This document shows positions 25,631 to 33,329 of a DNA stretch of 64,000 bases, piece by piece (position 1 is the first letter of the stretch; each line of letters opens with the position of its first letter). Origin of the DNA: JBBPZA01 sp963797015 (lineage in GTDB: Bacteria > Actinomycetota > Thermoleophilia > Solirubrobacterales > Solirubrobacteraceae); the NCBI GenBank assembly GCA_963797015.1, contig CAWCNV010000012.1:151727-215726 (forward strand), read 5' to 3'. The notes below the pieces were generated by a model. That model was given only the letters and a program-made list of their open reading frames with translations. It searched no databases and had not been told where the DNA came from. The translations under genes and the position numbers were made by a program.

Positions 25631-25948
25631 TTATTCCCTGCCGACCTCTTGGTCGTCTTCCTCGAGCTCGTCCTCGTGCTCGTCGCCGTCGTCGGTGATC
25701 GAGTTCGGGCCGCCGGGGTGGTAGCGGACCTGGAAGCGCTCGAGCAGCTCGTCGCGCAGCGGCTCGTCGACGGGGACCTCGTCGGCCACGAGGACCCAGT
25801 CGGCGCCCTCGTACTCCTCCATGTTGAATATCTCCTGATCGAGCGACGGCGAGTCGTCGACGATGATCAGGACCTCGGTCTGGGGGTTGAAATAGGTGCC
25901 CGGACGGTTGATGAGCTCGTCGATCTCGAAGCGCCGGGGGTCGGGCAT
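25631..25948 (-). CDS. Small acidic protein of unknown function
   Basis: The 105-residue protein begins MPDPRRFEIDELINRPGTYF with a compact alpha/beta pattern (TEVLIIVDDSPSLDQEIF; ADWVLVADEVPVDEPL). It ends in a strongly acidic tail (DDGDEHEDELEEDDQEV). Such proteins appear in Thermoleophilia without a known role. ATG 25948 is six bases after TAGATT (minus strand), predicting a leaderless transcript. Confidence 0.65.
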   Translation of the reverse strand: MPDPRRFEIDELINRPGTYFNPQTEVLIIVDDSPSLDQEIFNMEEYEGADWVLVADEVPVDEPLRDELLERFQVRYHPGGPNSITDDGDEHEDELEEDDQEVGRE

Positions 25949-25954
25949 GGCTTC

Positions 25955-25960
25955 AATCTA
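25955..25960 (-). promoter_or_regulatory. Leaderless-type -10 (TAGATT) of the 25948 gene
   Basis: On the minus strand TAGATT ends six bases before ATG 25948. Confidence 0.45.
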
Positions 25961-26410
25961 ACCGAGCCGGGCCGATTCAACCCCGAGCTCGCGCAATTGG
26001 CGCTCGGTCTCGGCCTCGACGTCCAGGGGATCCTTGCCCTGGCGCGCGCGGCGCTCGTTGCGGGCCACCACCAGCGAGCGCACCTCGTCGCGCAGCCCGG
26101 CGTCGGCCGCCGGCGCCGTCAGCCGCCGCAGCTCGGCCTCGACGTCGATGGGCTCCTCGCCCCGGCGCGCTCGCCGCTCGTTGCGCGCTCCGAGCAGCTG
26201 GCGGATCTCGTCGTCGCGCTCGGCGGGCACCATCGCGGTCGGGCGCGAGTCGCGGCGCGCGCGGCGCGGATCCTCGAGGTCCTCGTTGAGCGAAAGCGCT
26301 CCGCGGCCGATCTGCCCGTAGGCCTTGGAGGAGCCGGCGAAGGTGATCGCGGCGCCGATCGCCGACAGCGAGACCACGACGAAGATGCCGATGGCGAACG
26401 CGTCCTCCAC
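25958..26410 (-). CDS. Membrane-anchored protein with two internal SHOCT-like repeats
   Basis: The 150-residue protein has an N-terminal helix (FAIGIFVVVSLSAIGAAITF) and a cytoplasmic part with a duplicated unit: RNERRARRGEEPIDVEAEL and RNERRARQGKDPLDVEAET, about 45 residues apart. The short helical motif resembles the C-terminal SHOCT-type oligomerisation motif. GTG 26410 is the likely start. ATG 26428 is in frame but would overlap the divergent start at 26427. The function is unknown. Confidence 0.6.
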   Translation of the reverse strand: MEDAFAIGIFVVVSLSAIGAAITFAGSSKAYGQIGRGALSLNEDLEDPRRARRDSRPTAMVPAERDDEIRQLLGARNERRARRGEEPIDVEAELRRLTAPAADAGLRDEVRSLVVARNERRARQGKDPLDVEAETERQLRELGVESARLG

Positions 26411-26413
26411 CCC

Positions 26414-26419
26414 TACATT
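26414..26419 (+). promoter_or_regulatory. Leaderless-type -10 (TACATT) of the 26427 gene
   Basis: TACATT ends seven bases before ATG 26427. The divergent gene starts at 26410, so only 16 bases separate the two start codons. Confidence 0.45.
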
Positions 26420-26426
26420 GTGACCC

Positions 26427-26564
26427 ATGTGGAAGCGCCTCCGGCGTCGAACCATGGCGCCGAGCCGCCCGGCGGCGTACCCCGACCAGATCCCGCTCGT
26501 GGCGATCGTCGTCCTCGTGCTGATCGCCTCGATCGCGCTCGTGGTCTGGGGAGTCACGCGGTAG
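26427..26564 (+). CDS. 45-residue single-helix membrane protein
   Basis: The short frame begins MWKRLRRRTMAPSRPAAYPD and continues into one membrane helix (QIPLVAIVVLVLIASIALVV), ending WGVTR. The basic N-terminus keeps it cytoplasmic, so the C-terminus faces out. A leaderless -10 (TACATT) seven bases before the ATG supports expression. It is divergent from another small membrane-anchored gene, which suggests a joint role. No family is recognised. Confidence 0.6.
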   Translation: MWKRLRRRTMAPSRPAAYPDQIPLVAIVVLVLIASIALVVWGVTR

Positions 26565-26626
26565 CGCTGCCGGGCACCCGCGCTCCGACGCGCCGTTAAA
26601 GGCGTGCGCGGCGGCGCTCATGGTCC

Positions 26627-26654
26627 TACAATGTGTTGTTGACTGACCAGTCAA
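26627..26654 (+). promoter_or_regulatory. Promoter -10 and TetR-type operator for the acyl-CoA dehydrogenase gene
   Basis: TACAAT (26627-26632) is followed by the inverted repeat TTGACTG-AC-CAGTCAA at 26639-26654, which would cover the transcription start. Such TGACTGnnCAGTCA-like sites are typical of TetR-family repressors of fatty-acid genes. A bound repressor here would block initiation. Confidence 0.65.
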
Positions 26655-26712
26655 TCGAGCTGCGCGGGCCCCCCTTTCCGGCCGCGCCTGTTTTCGAAGG
26701 AGTCAAGACAAA

Positions 26713-27897
26713 GTGGTCGATTTCACGCTCACCGACGAGCAGAAGGACATTCGGGAGCTCGCGCACACGTTCGCCGAGAAGGAGATCCGCCCGGTCGCCT
26801 GGGAGTACGACAAGGACGGGACGTGGCCCCAGGGCATCATCGAGAAGGCCTGGGAGACGGGCCTCATGAACACGCACGTCCCGGTGGAGTACGGCGGCCC
26901 CGGCCTCGGCTACCTCGAGGGCGTCCTCATCGAAGAGGAGCTCGGCTGGGGTTGCTCGGGCATCGGCACGACCCTGACCTGTAACGGCCTCGCCGGCGCG
27001 CCGCTGTTCGTCGCCGGCTCTGAGGAGCTCAAGAAGAAGTACCTGGGCCTGCTCACCGAGGCGCCCAAGCTGGCGTCCTTCTGCCTCACCGAGCCCGACG
27101 CCGGCTCGGACGTCTCGGGCATGCGCACGACGGCCGTCAAGAAGGGCGACAAGTACGTCCTCAACGGCTCCAAGTGCTTCATCACCAACGGCGGCTACGC
27201 CGACTGGTACACGGTCTACGCCAAGACCGACAAGGACGCCGGCCACCGCGGCATCTCCGCCTTCGTCGTCGAGAAGGACTGGGGAGTCGTGGTGGACAAG
27301 AAGGAGGACAAGATGGGTCAGCGGGCCTCCAACACCGCGACCATCACCTTCAACGACATCGAGGTCCCGGCCGAGAACCTGATCGGCGAGGAGAACAAGG
27401 GCTTCAAGATCGCGATGATGACCCTCGACCGCACGCGCCCCGGCGTGGCGGCGATGGCGGTCGGGATCGCTCGCGCCGCCTTCGAGTTCGCCACCGAGTA
27501 CTCCAAGGAGCGCGTGCAGTTCGGCGTGCCGATCGCCATGCACCAGGCGATCCAGTTCATGATCGCCGACATGGCGACCAAGGTCCACGCCGCGCGCCTG
27601 ATGGTGTGGAACGGCGCCGTCGAGCTCGATCAGGGCCAGCGCAACACGCTCAGCTCGTCGCACGCCAAGCGCTTCGCGGCCGACACGGCGATGGAGGTCA
27701 CCACCGACGCCGTCCAGGTCTACGGCGGCTACGGGTTCATCAAGGAGTATCCGGTCGAGAAGCTGATGCGCGACGCGAAGATCATGCAGCTCTACGAGGG
27801 CACGTCGCAGATCCAGCGGCTGGTGATCGCGCGCGAGACGCTGCTCCCGCGCCGCATCGAGGAGCCCGCGCCTGAGCCCGCCGGCGCCGCGGCGTAG
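26713..27897 (+). CDS. Acyl-CoA dehydrogenase (MCAD/SCAD type)
   Basis: The 394-residue flavoprotein begins MVDFTLTDEQKDIRELAH. It has the FAD/substrate motif LTEPDAGSD, GSKCFITNGG, the C-terminal ERVQFGVPI block and the catalytic base region QLYEGTSQIQRLVIAR. The length is typical of medium- or short-chain enzymes, with no C-terminal extension. GTG 26713 has AAGGAG 11 bases upstream. The gene has its own promoter with a TetR-type operator in the leader, so fatty acids or their CoA esters probably induce it. Its terminator is at 27926-27954. Confidence 0.92.
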   Translation: MVDFTLTDEQKDIRELAHTFAEKEIRPVAWEYDKDGTWPQGIIEKAWETGLMNTHVPVEYGGPGLGYLEGVLIEEELGWGCSGIGTTLTCNGLAGAPLFVAGSEELKKKYLGLLTEAPKLASFCLTEPDAGSDVSGMRTTAVKKGDKYVLNGSKCFITNGGYADWYTVYAKTDKDAGHRGISAFVVEKDWGVVVDKKEDKMGQRASNTATITFNDIEVPAENLIGEENKGFKIAMMTLDRTRPGVAAMAVGIARAAFEFATEYSKERVQFGVPIAMHQAIQFMIADMATKVHAARLMVWNGAVELDQGQRNTLSSSHAKRFAADTAMEVTTDAVQVYGGYGFIKEYPVEKLMRDAKIMQLYEGTSQIQRLVIARETLLPRRIEEPAPEPAGAAA

Positions 27898-27925
27898 GCT
27901 TAGCGGCAACAGGCGAGTGCTGAAC

Positions 27926-27954
27926 CGAGGGGCCGCCCCACCGGCGGCCCCTCG
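27926..27954 (+). terminator. Strong stem-loop terminator after the acyl-CoA dehydrogenase gene
   Basis: GAGGGGCCGCC and GGCGGCCCCTC pair perfectly (11 bp, 12 with the flanking C-G) around loop CCACC, 29 bases after the stop codon. There is no T-run, as is common for actinobacterial stem-loop terminators. Confidence 0.7.
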
Positions 27955-27992
27955 CGCGTGCGCGAGCAGCCCGCGGCACCGGGCGGGTCGCG

Positions 27993-27998
27993 GATAAT
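27993..27998 (+). promoter_or_regulatory. Leaderless-type -10 (GATAAT) of the PadR gene
   Basis: GATAAT ends eight bases before ATG 28007. Confidence 0.45.
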
Positions 27999-28006
27999 CG
28001 GCGGCC

Positions 28007-28468
28007 ATGGGTCGGTCGGGCAAGCGAACGGAGGCGGCGGTCGCCGCGACCGCGTCGCTCGACGACGCCACCGTCGCGGCCGGCGCGCAGGCCCCGCGGC
28101 GCGGCGGCCCGGGCGTCACCGACCCGCTGATCGGCGACCTGCGGCGCGGCGGCCTGCTTCCGCTGCTGGTTTTGCACCTGTGCGCGGAGGGGCCGACGTA
28201 CGGCAACCAGCTCATGGAGCGCATCGGCCACCTGACCGCGGGTACGGTGGCGGTCAATCCGAACACGATGTACCCGCTGCTGCGCACGTTGGAGGCCGAC
28301 GGCTTCATCGCCGGCGAGTGGGAGCACCCCGAGCGCCGCAGCCGGCGCTTCTACCGCATCACGCCGGAGGGACAGGCCGAGCGGACGCGCCTGGCCAAGG
28401 AGGTCGGTCAGCGCCTGGACGCGATCGCGCACGGCATCGAGCGCATCCGCGAGGAGCTGCGCGGCTGA
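28007..28468 (+). CDS. PadR-family transcriptional regulator
   Basis: The 153-residue protein has a ~40-residue Ala-rich arm followed by a winged-helix PadR domain: LLPLLVLHLCAEGPTYGNQL, NPNTMYPLLRTLEADGFI and RRFYRITPEGQAE. PadR proteins are dimeric repressors that respond to aromatic or other small molecules. The gene has a leaderless-type -10 and overlaps the next start by one base (TGATG), so it forms an operon with an SRPBCC protein. That may be its effector-handling partner, and autoregulation is likely. Confidence 0.85.
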   Translation: MGRSGKRTEAAVAATASLDDATVAAGAQAPRRGGPGVTDPLIGDLRRGGLLPLLVLHLCAEGPTYGNQLMERIGHLTAGTVAVNPNTMYPLLRTLEADGFIAGEWEHPERRSRRFYRITPEGQAERTRLAKEVGQRLDAIAHGIERIREELRG

Positions 28469-28929
28469 TGGGCAAGGCCCGCGCCCGGATCGAGGTCCAT
28501 GGCCTCATCTCGGCCGCCGAGGAGCTGTGGTACGACCAGCACCGCTGGCCATCGTTCATCGAGGGCTTCGCGCACGTGGTCGCCGCCGAGGGCCAGTGGC
28601 CGCGGCGCGGCGCGCAGGTGACCTGGGACTCGGTCCGCGCCGGCCGCGGCCGCGTCGTCGAGCGCGTCGTCGCCTACGAGCCGCGGATCGGCCAGACCGT
28701 GGCGGTCGACGACCCGAGGCTGAGCGGCACGCAGAGGATCGCCTTCGAGGGGCGCGAGGGCGGGACGGTCATGGTCTCGCTCGAGCTCGAGTACGGGCTC
28801 AAGTCGCCCGGGTTCGCGGGACCGGTGGTCGACCTGCTGTTCGTCCGACGCGCGCTCGGGGACTCGCTGCGCCGGACGCTCGAGCGCTTCGCACTGGAGC
28901 TAGAGACCGAGCGCGAGATGACCCGATAG
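28468..28929 (+). CDS. SRPBCC (START-like) family protein
   Basis: The 153-residue protein has the helix-grip pattern IEVHGLISAAEELWYDQHRW, PSFIEGFAHVVAAEGQWPRRG and GGTVMVSLELEYGL, then a long C-terminal helix (RRALGDSLRRTLERFALELE). These small proteins bind hydrophobic ligands such as polyketides, lipids or coenzyme Q. Coupling to a PadR regulator and closeness to beta-oxidation genes suggest lipid or aromatic ligand handling. The ligand is unknown. Confidence 0.75.
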   Translation: MGKARARIEVHGLISAAEELWYDQHRWPSFIEGFAHVVAAEGQWPRRGAQVTWDSVRAGRGRVVERVVAYEPRIGQTVAVDDPRLSGTQRIAFEGREGGTVMVSLELEYGLKSPGFAGPVVDLLFVRRALGDSLRRTLERFALELETEREMTR

Positions 28930-28960
28930 CGTTCCGCGCCTTCCACCAAGGGGTCACTAC

Positions 28961-30958
28961 ATGTTCGTGTTCAAGGCTGCCGTGGTCGGCGCCGGCACCA
29001 TGGGCGGCCAGATCGCCCAGACCATCGCGGCCGCAGGCATCCAGGTCGTGCTCAAGGACGTCAAGCAGGAGTTCGTGGACCACGGCCTCACCGAGGCGCG
29101 CAATGTGACCGCGGGGCAGCTGAGCCGGCTGGTCGAAAAGGAGAAGCTCACCCAGGAGCAGGCCGACGCCCAGGTCTCAGAGCTCGTCGGCCGCATCACC
29201 GGCACCACCACCTACGAGGGCTTCGGCGACGTCGACTTCGTGATCGAGGCCGTCCCCGAGAACATGGAGCTCAAGCAGCGCGTGTTCGCGGACCTCGACG
29301 CGCAGACCCCCGGGCACGCGATCCTCGCCTCCAACACCTCCTCGCTGTCGATCTCCGAGATCGGCGAGGCGACGCTGCGGCCCCACAAGGTGGTGGGCTT
29401 CCACTACTTCTACCCGGCGGCGGTCATGCCGCTGATCGAGATCGTCCAGGGCGACGAGACCGACCACGAGACCGCGCAGGCCGCGCTCAACTTCGCGCAG
29501 ACGATTCGCAAGCAGCCGATCATCTGCTCGGAGGTGCCGGGCTTCGTCGTCAACCGGATCCTCAACAGCGCGGTGGGCGAGATCTGGCGCGCGCAGGAGG
29601 AGGGCGGCCTTTCGATCATGAAGATCGACGAGGGCGTCGAGTCGGCGAACGTGGCTCCCGCAGGGCCGTTCCGGCTCGTGGACCTGCTCGGCCTGGACAC
29701 CGTCTACCACGTGGCCGAGCACCTTCGCGAGGCCTATGGCGACCGTTTCTACGTGCACCAGGGCATGAAGCGCCTGGTCGAGCAGGGCAAGCTCGGCGCC
29801 AAGTCCGGGGGCGACGGCTTCTACTCCGGCGGCGAGCCCAACGTCGAGGGCGACGCGGACCCGTCCGAGGACCTCGCCGAGCTGTGGCAGCTCAAGGCGC
29901 TGCGCGAGGCGTGCCTGGTGCTCGAGGAAGAGGTGTCCACGGTCCGCGAGATCGACCTCGGGCTGATGGCCGGCGCCGGCATGGACCCGCGCCGCGGCCT
30001 GCTGCCGCCGTTCTGGAAGGCCGATGTCGAGGGGCTCGACGTGTCGTTGGAGAAGATGGAGCAGGCCGAGGAGCAGCACGGCGAGCGCTTCTCGCCGCCT
30101 CGGATCCTGCGCCGCCTCGTCGCCCAGGGGCGCCTGGGCCTCAAGAGCGGGCAGGGCTTCTATGCCTATCCGCAGCCCGACGAGGGCGACCAGCGCGACA
30201 CGGTCAAGCTCGAGACCCGCGGCGACGTCGCCATCGCGTGGCTGGCCAACCCGCCCATGAACGCGATCTCGCCCCAGGTGATCGAGGATCTCCAGGCCGT
30301 GTGGGCGAAGGTCAGCGGGCAGAGCGCGATCGGCGCGCTGGTGATCGCCTCCTCGCTGCCCGTGGTTTTCTCGGCCGGCGCGGACATCAAGGCGTTCACG
30401 ACGATGGACGTTGAGGGGGGCGCCGAGCTCACCAACTCCATGCACGCGATGCTCAAGGAGCTGGGGCTCAGCCGCGTGGTCACGATCGCCGCGCTCAACT
30501 CGCTCGCCTTCGGAGGCGGCTGCGAGCTGGCGATGGCCTGCGACGTGCGCATCGCCGCCCAGTCGGCCGTGCTCGGGCAGCCCGAGATCAAGCTGGGCAT
30601 CATCCCCGGCTTCGGGGGGACCCAGCGCCTGCCGCGTCTGGTCGGCAAGAGCAAGGCGCTCGAGATGAACCTGAGCGGGGATGCCGTGACGGCCGACGAC
30701 GCCTACGAGCACGGGCTGGTCAACCGCGTGGTCCCCGACCAGGAGCTGTTCGAGACCGCCCTGCTGTGGGCGCGGAAGCTCGCGAGCCAGGCGCCGATCG
30801 CGGTCGAGCAGATCAAGCGCGCGAGCGCGGTGGGCGAGCTCGACGAGGGCATCGAGGCCGAGAAGCAGGGCTTCGCCACCGCGTTCTTCAGCGAGGACGG
30901 CAAGGAGGGGATCTCAGCCTTCCTGGGCAAGCGCGTGCCGGCGTTCAAGGGGAAGTGA
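28961..30958 (+). CDS. 3-Hydroxyacyl-CoA dehydrogenase/enoyl-CoA hydratase fusion (HAD-ECH order)
   Basis: The 665-residue bifunctional beta-oxidation enzyme has an N-terminal dehydrogenase with NAD motif VVGAGTMGGQIA, SNTSSLSISEI, catalytic His in VGFHYFYPA and C-terminal HAD domains to ~residue 400. An enoyl-CoA hydratase domain from ~410 follows, with SAGADIKAF, LNSLAFGGGCELAMACDVRI and PGFGGTQRLPRL (oxyanion hole and catalytic Glu region). The order is opposite to FadB/FadJ and like FadN of Bacillus and archaeal fusions. AAGGGG lies 9 bases before ATG 28961. The stop overlaps the sirtuin start (TGATG). Confidence 0.92.
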   Translation: MFVFKAAVVGAGTMGGQIAQTIAAAGIQVVLKDVKQEFVDHGLTEARNVTAGQLSRLVEKEKLTQEQADAQVSELVGRITGTTTYEGFGDVDFVIEAVPENMELKQRVFADLDAQTPGHAILASNTSSLSISEIGEATLRPHKVVGFHYFYPAAVMPLIEIVQGDETDHETAQAALNFAQTIRKQPIICSEVPGFVVNRILNSAVGEIWRAQEEGGLSIMKIDEGVESANVAPAGPFRLVDLLGLDTVYHVAEHLREAYGDRFYVHQGMKRLVEQGKLGAKSGGDGFYSGGEPNVEGDADPSEDLAELWQLKALREACLVLEEEVSTVREIDLGLMAGAGMDPRRGLLPPFWKADVEGLDVSLEKMEQAEEQHGERFSPPRILRRLVAQGRLGLKSGQGFYAYPQPDEGDQRDTVKLETRGDVAIAWLANPPMNAISPQVIEDLQAVWAKVSGQSAIGALVIASSLPVVFSAGADIKAFTTMDVEGGAELTNSMHAMLKELGLSRVVTIAALNSLAFGGGCELAMACDVRIAAQSAVLGQPEIKLGIIPGFGGTQRLPRLVGKSKALEMNLSGDAVTADDAYEHGLVNRVVPDQELFETALLWARKLASQAPIAVEQIKRASAVGELDEGIEAEKQGFATAFFSEDGKEGISAFLGKRVPAFKGK

Positions 30959-31722
30959 TGACGGCGACGGCCGCAGCGCGCGACGACGTAGCGCGGCTCG
31001 CCGAGCTCGTGCGGGGCGCGCGCTCGGTCGTCGCGCTCACCGGCGCCGGCATATCGGTTCCCTCGGGGATCCCGGACTTCCGCTCGCCGGGCACCGGTCT
31101 GTGGGAGAAGGTCGACCCGATGGAGGTCGCGCACATCGAGGTCTTCCGGCGCGACCCGGCCCGCTTCTGGGACTTCTACGGACAGCGCTTCGCGACGCTC
31201 GGGAACAAGCAGCCCAACGGCGCGCACCTCGCGCTGGTCGAGCTCGAGCGGCGCGGGCTGCTCGACGGCGTGATCACCCAGAACATCGACATGCTCCACC
31301 GCCGTGCCGGCACCGAGCGGCTCGTCGAGGTGCACGGCTCGATCGCCAGCTCGTCGTGCGCGACGTGCGAACGGGCGTATGCGCTCGAGGAGGCGGCGAG
31401 CCTGGTCGCGGACGCCGCCGACGGGGTGCCGCGTTGCGACTGCGGAACGCCGCTCAAGCCCGACGTCGTGCTGTTCGGGGAGATGCTCGACGAGGGCGCG
31501 CTGCGGCGTGCCTTCGAGCTCGCGGCGGGCGCCGACCTGATGCTGTGCGTCGGGTCGTCGCTCGAGGTGCACCCGGTCGCCGGCCTGCCCGACCTGACCC
31601 TGCGCGCGGGCGGGCGCATCGCCGTCGTCACGCAGGGGCCGACGCCGTACGACGACGACGCCACGGTGCGGCTGGCGGGCGACGTCGTGGCCGATCTCGA
31701 AGCGCTTTTGGCCGTTCTCTGA
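30958..31722 (+). CDS. Sir2-family NAD-dependent protein deacylase (sirtuin)
   Basis: The 254-residue sirtuin has GAGISVPSGIPDFRSPGTG (NAD binding), TQNIDMLHRRAG, catalytic His in EVHGSI, zinc Cys pairs CATC and CDCG, and GSSLEVHPVAGLPD. It removes acyl groups from lysines using NAD. ATG 30958 overlaps the stop of the HAD-ECH gene by one base, so translation is coupled. Sirtuins commonly deacylate acyl-CoA enzymes, and coupling to a beta-oxidation enzyme suggests it tunes that pathway. Acyl-chain preference cannot be read from sequence. Confidence 0.9.
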   Translation: MTATAAARDDVARLAELVRGARSVVALTGAGISVPSGIPDFRSPGTGLWEKVDPMEVAHIEVFRRDPARFWDFYGQRFATLGNKQPNGAHLALVELERRGLLDGVITQNIDMLHRRAGTERLVEVHGSIASSSCATCERAYALEEAASLVADAADGVPRCDCGTPLKPDVVLFGEMLDEGALRRAFELAAGADLMLCVGSSLEVHPVAGLPDLTLRAGGRIAVVTQGPTPYDDDATVRLAGDVVADLEALLAVL

Positions 31723-31759
31723 GCCTGCGCTTAAGCAGCTGCGTCATGATCCCCCGGCG

Positions 31760-32461
31760 ATGACCAGCCGCCGCGAGCAGAAGGAGCGCCTGCGCGAGGA
31801 GCGCCTGGCGCGCGAACGTGAGCTCGAGCGAGCTGCGGCGCGCCGGCGGCGGCTGTGGATGGCGGGCGCGGCGGCGGCCGCCGTCGCCGCGGTGGTGGTC
31901 GCGGTGATCCTCGTCGCCGGCGGCGGCGGGTCGAAGGACTCGGGCGGGAGCAACGGGACCGCGGGCGGCGCGGTGCTGGCCTCGACGGCCGCCTCCGCGA
32001 ACGGTGAGACCGTCGACGGCATGAAGTGCGAGACCAGCGAGCAGGTCCTGTTCCACATCCACGCGCACCTGGCGATATTCGTCAACGGCAAGCAGCGCCT
32101 CGTGCCCGAGGGGATCGGGATCACGCCCCCGCGAACCGAGCAGCAGAGCGCGGCGGGCCCGTTCGTCGTCAACGGCTCGTGCTTCTACTGGCTGCACAGC
32201 CATACGGCGGACGGGATCATCCACATCGAGTCACCGATCCAGCGCACGTACACGCTGGGCAACTACTTCGACATCTGGAAGCAGCCGCTGAGCGCCACCC
32301 AGGTGGGGCCGGCGAAGGGTCCGGTGACCGCCTACCTGAACGGGCGCCGGTTCAGCGGCGACCCGCGCTCGATCCCGCTCAAGGCGCACGCCCTGATCCA
32401 GCTCGACGTCGGCACGCCCGCGCCGGGCGCCCAGTCGTTCAGCTTCCCGTCGGGCCTGTAG
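31760..32461 (+). CDS. Membrane-anchored His-rich extracytoplasmic protein
   Basis: The 233-residue protein has a very charged N-terminal arm (RREQKERLREERLAREREL), one helix (LWMAGAAAAAVAAVVVAVIL), a Gly/Ser linker and an extracytoplasmic domain of ~150 residues. The domain carries two histidine clusters, LFHIHAHLAIFVNG and YWLHSHTADGIIHIES, with single Cys residues at KCE and SCF. The His clusters would bind a metal such as copper or zinc. The domain is conserved in actinobacteria, but I know of no assigned function. It is convergent with the next gene and overlaps it by 23 bases. Confidence 0.7.
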   Translation: MTSRREQKERLREERLARERELERAAARRRRLWMAGAAAAAVAAVVVAVILVAGGGGSKDSGGSNGTAGGAVLASTAASANGETVDGMKCETSEQVLFHIHAHLAIFVNGKQRLVPEGIGITPPRTEQQSAAGPFVVNGSCFYWLHSHTADGIIHIESPIQRTYTLGNYFDIWKQPLSATQVGPAKGPVTAYLNGRRFSGDPRSIPLKAHALIQLDVGTPAPGAQSFSFPSGL

Positions 32462-33329
32462 GGGGCCCGGCGGCCGCGCGCGCCCGGAGCGCGGCCTCCA
32501 GCTGCGCGACGACGTCCTCGACCGCCTCCGCGCTGGAGCGTTGCAGCGGACCCCGCAACGCCTCGTTGGCAGCCGCACCGATCGACTCCCGGCGTCCGCG
32601 CAGGTCGGCGATGCGCCGCTCCATGTCCCGCTCCGAGGTTCCTGGCTCGAGCTCGGCCAGCGCCGCCTCGAGCGCCACCCGCACCTGCAGCGCGGCCTCG
32701 CGCGGGCGGCCCTCGTCGAGGTCCAGGCGCGCGCGCAGCACGAGCTCCTCGCAGGCCAGCGTGCGGTCGCGCCCGCTCAGCAGCGCCGCCAAGCGCTCCT
32801 GCGGGCGCAGGGCGGCCAGCCGCCGCGGGCGGCGCGGGCGCAGGTCCAGCTCGAGCGCCTGCGCCCAGCGGCCGTCGGCGACCTGGTCGCCGGCTCCGTA
32901 GCCCACGCGCACCGCCAGAGTCTGCTCGGCGCCGACGTCGCGCGCGTAGGGGTCGGCGGCCGCCGCGCGGTGCGCGTGCAGCAGGGCGTTGAGTACGGCC
33001 AGCGCCTCGTCGGCCTGCTCCTGGGCTCCGTCGCCTGCGCCGGCGAGCCAGGTGCGCGCGGCGCCGTTGTCGTCGAAGGGATCGCCGGCGTCGATCACCG
33101 TCGCGCGCGCGATGGCGACGGGGGAGGGGGCGGGCTCGGGCTCGACCTCGCGTGCGCGGCGGCGCGCGAAGCGCCGTGCCGGCCGCGTCCCGAGCGTGGC
33201 CAGCACGACCACGTGGCTCGGATCGTCGTCAGGCCCGGCGCGCAGGATGTAGCGGCCGTCCGCCGGCCCGAGCGCCCAGGGCAGCTCGAACTGGGTGAAG
33301 CGGAACAGACGCGGCGGCGAGGCCGTCAG
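32439..33329 (-). CDS. Protein of unknown function, probable CTG start
   Basis: The 296-residue protein begins LTASPPRLFRFTQFELPWAL and has a beta-rich N-terminal part (DGRYILRAG; HVVVLATLGTRPARRF). A mostly helical C-terminal half follows, with LACEELVLRARLDLDEGRPR and ALQVRVALEAALAELEPG. The start is odd: CTG 33329 overlaps the upstream TGA as CTGA, exactly where ATGA/GTGA couplings occur elsewhere here. The only in-frame ATG (33440) would overlap the upstream gene by 115 bases. I see no ATG, GTG or TTG near the beginning of the conserved sequence. No family is recognised. Confidence 0.6.
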   Translation of the reverse strand: MTASPPRLFRFTQFELPWALGPADGRYILRAGPDDDPSHVVVLATLGTRPARRFARRRAREVEPEPAPSPVAIARATVIDAGDPFDDNGAARTWLAGAGDGAQEQADEALAVLNALLHAHRAAAADPYARDVGAEQTLAVRVGYGAGDQVADGRWAQALELDLRPRRPRRLAALRPQERLAALLSGRDRTLACEELVLRARLDLDEGRPREAALQVRVALEAALAELEPGTSERDMERRIADLRGRRESIGAAANEALRGPLQRSSAEAVEDVVAQLEAALRARAAAGPPTGPTGS

